Assembly: GCA_029555925.1 (NCBI GenBank)
Contig: JAKPQU010000351.1
Span: 1 to 6,393 of the forward strand
Reading direction: 5' to 3'
Source: Bacillota bacterium
GTDB lineage: Bacteria > Eremiobacterota > SpSt-956 > JAKJGF01
DNA: 6,393 nt
Shown: positions 6,366 through 6,393 of the stretch, piece after piece
How positions within the stretch are numbered: the stretch's first letter is position 1
How the letters are laid out: each line of letters opens with the position of its first letter
Translations under genes and position numbers: made by a program
Notes under the pieces: generated by a model
The model's input: only the letters and a program-made list of their open reading frames with translations
Told to the model about the DNA's origin: nothing
Database searches by the model: none

Positions 6366-6393
6366 AAAAAGGCTATGTTTATAGCTTCCAATA

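Larger units (their letters stand above)
6117..6393. other. Gene-free downstream region containing several repeat families
   Basis: No reading frame with a start, ribosome site and protein-like composition was found on either strand in these 277 bases. The stretch contains heptamer repeats in both orientations (6140-6275), a 10-bp inverted repeat (6206-6233) and a CT/GA-rich hairpin (6326-6357), each listed separately. The GC-rich CG-containing repeats stand out against the AT-rich surroundings. Confidence 0.75.

Overview
The window holds one AT-rich, plus-strand gene cluster for signal transduction, flanked by short non-coding ends. Five genes lie head to tail: a cytosolic response-regulator/histidine-kinase fusion (start about 204), a CheW-type coupling protein (GTG start at 1495), a CheR methyltransferase with a TPR tail (1964), a second CheW (3497) and a transmembrane methyl-accepting chemoreceptor (4083). 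Genes 1-2 and 2-3 overlap, and the later gaps are 12 and 34 nt, so the five are very probably one operon. No gene could be supported on the minus strand.

Together the products make the receptor, coupling and adaptation-methylation part of a chemosensory array. The membrane receptor senses a ligand through an extracytoplasmic Cache-like region, the CheW proteins dock its cytoplasmic tip to a kinase, and CheR methylates receptor glutamates. The CheW / CheR-TPR / CheW / receptor set matches in content the wspB-wspC-wspD-wspA part of the Wsp surface-sensing system and other 'alternative cellular function' chemosensory clusters. The order differs, and no CheA, CheB, CheY or GGDEF output gene is present here. 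The only kinase in view is an ordinary HisKA-type kinase fused to a receiver domain, which has no CheA-like CheW-docking domain.

Non-coding parts: positions 1-203 are a leader with an odd-centred 21-bp palindrome (12-32) and no convincing promoter. Positions 6117-6393 hold no gene. They carry an array of degenerate 7-nt repeats in both orientations (consensus about TNAYGCG), a perfect 10-bp inverted repeat, and a CT/GA-rich REP-like hairpin followed by a T run that may end the transcript.

The host is probably a Gram-negative-type anaerobe or environmental bacterium with low GC (many ATA and AGA codons, A/T third positions). The gene families recall Desulfobacterota, Nitrospirota and related phyla, but the sequence alone does not fix the lineage.
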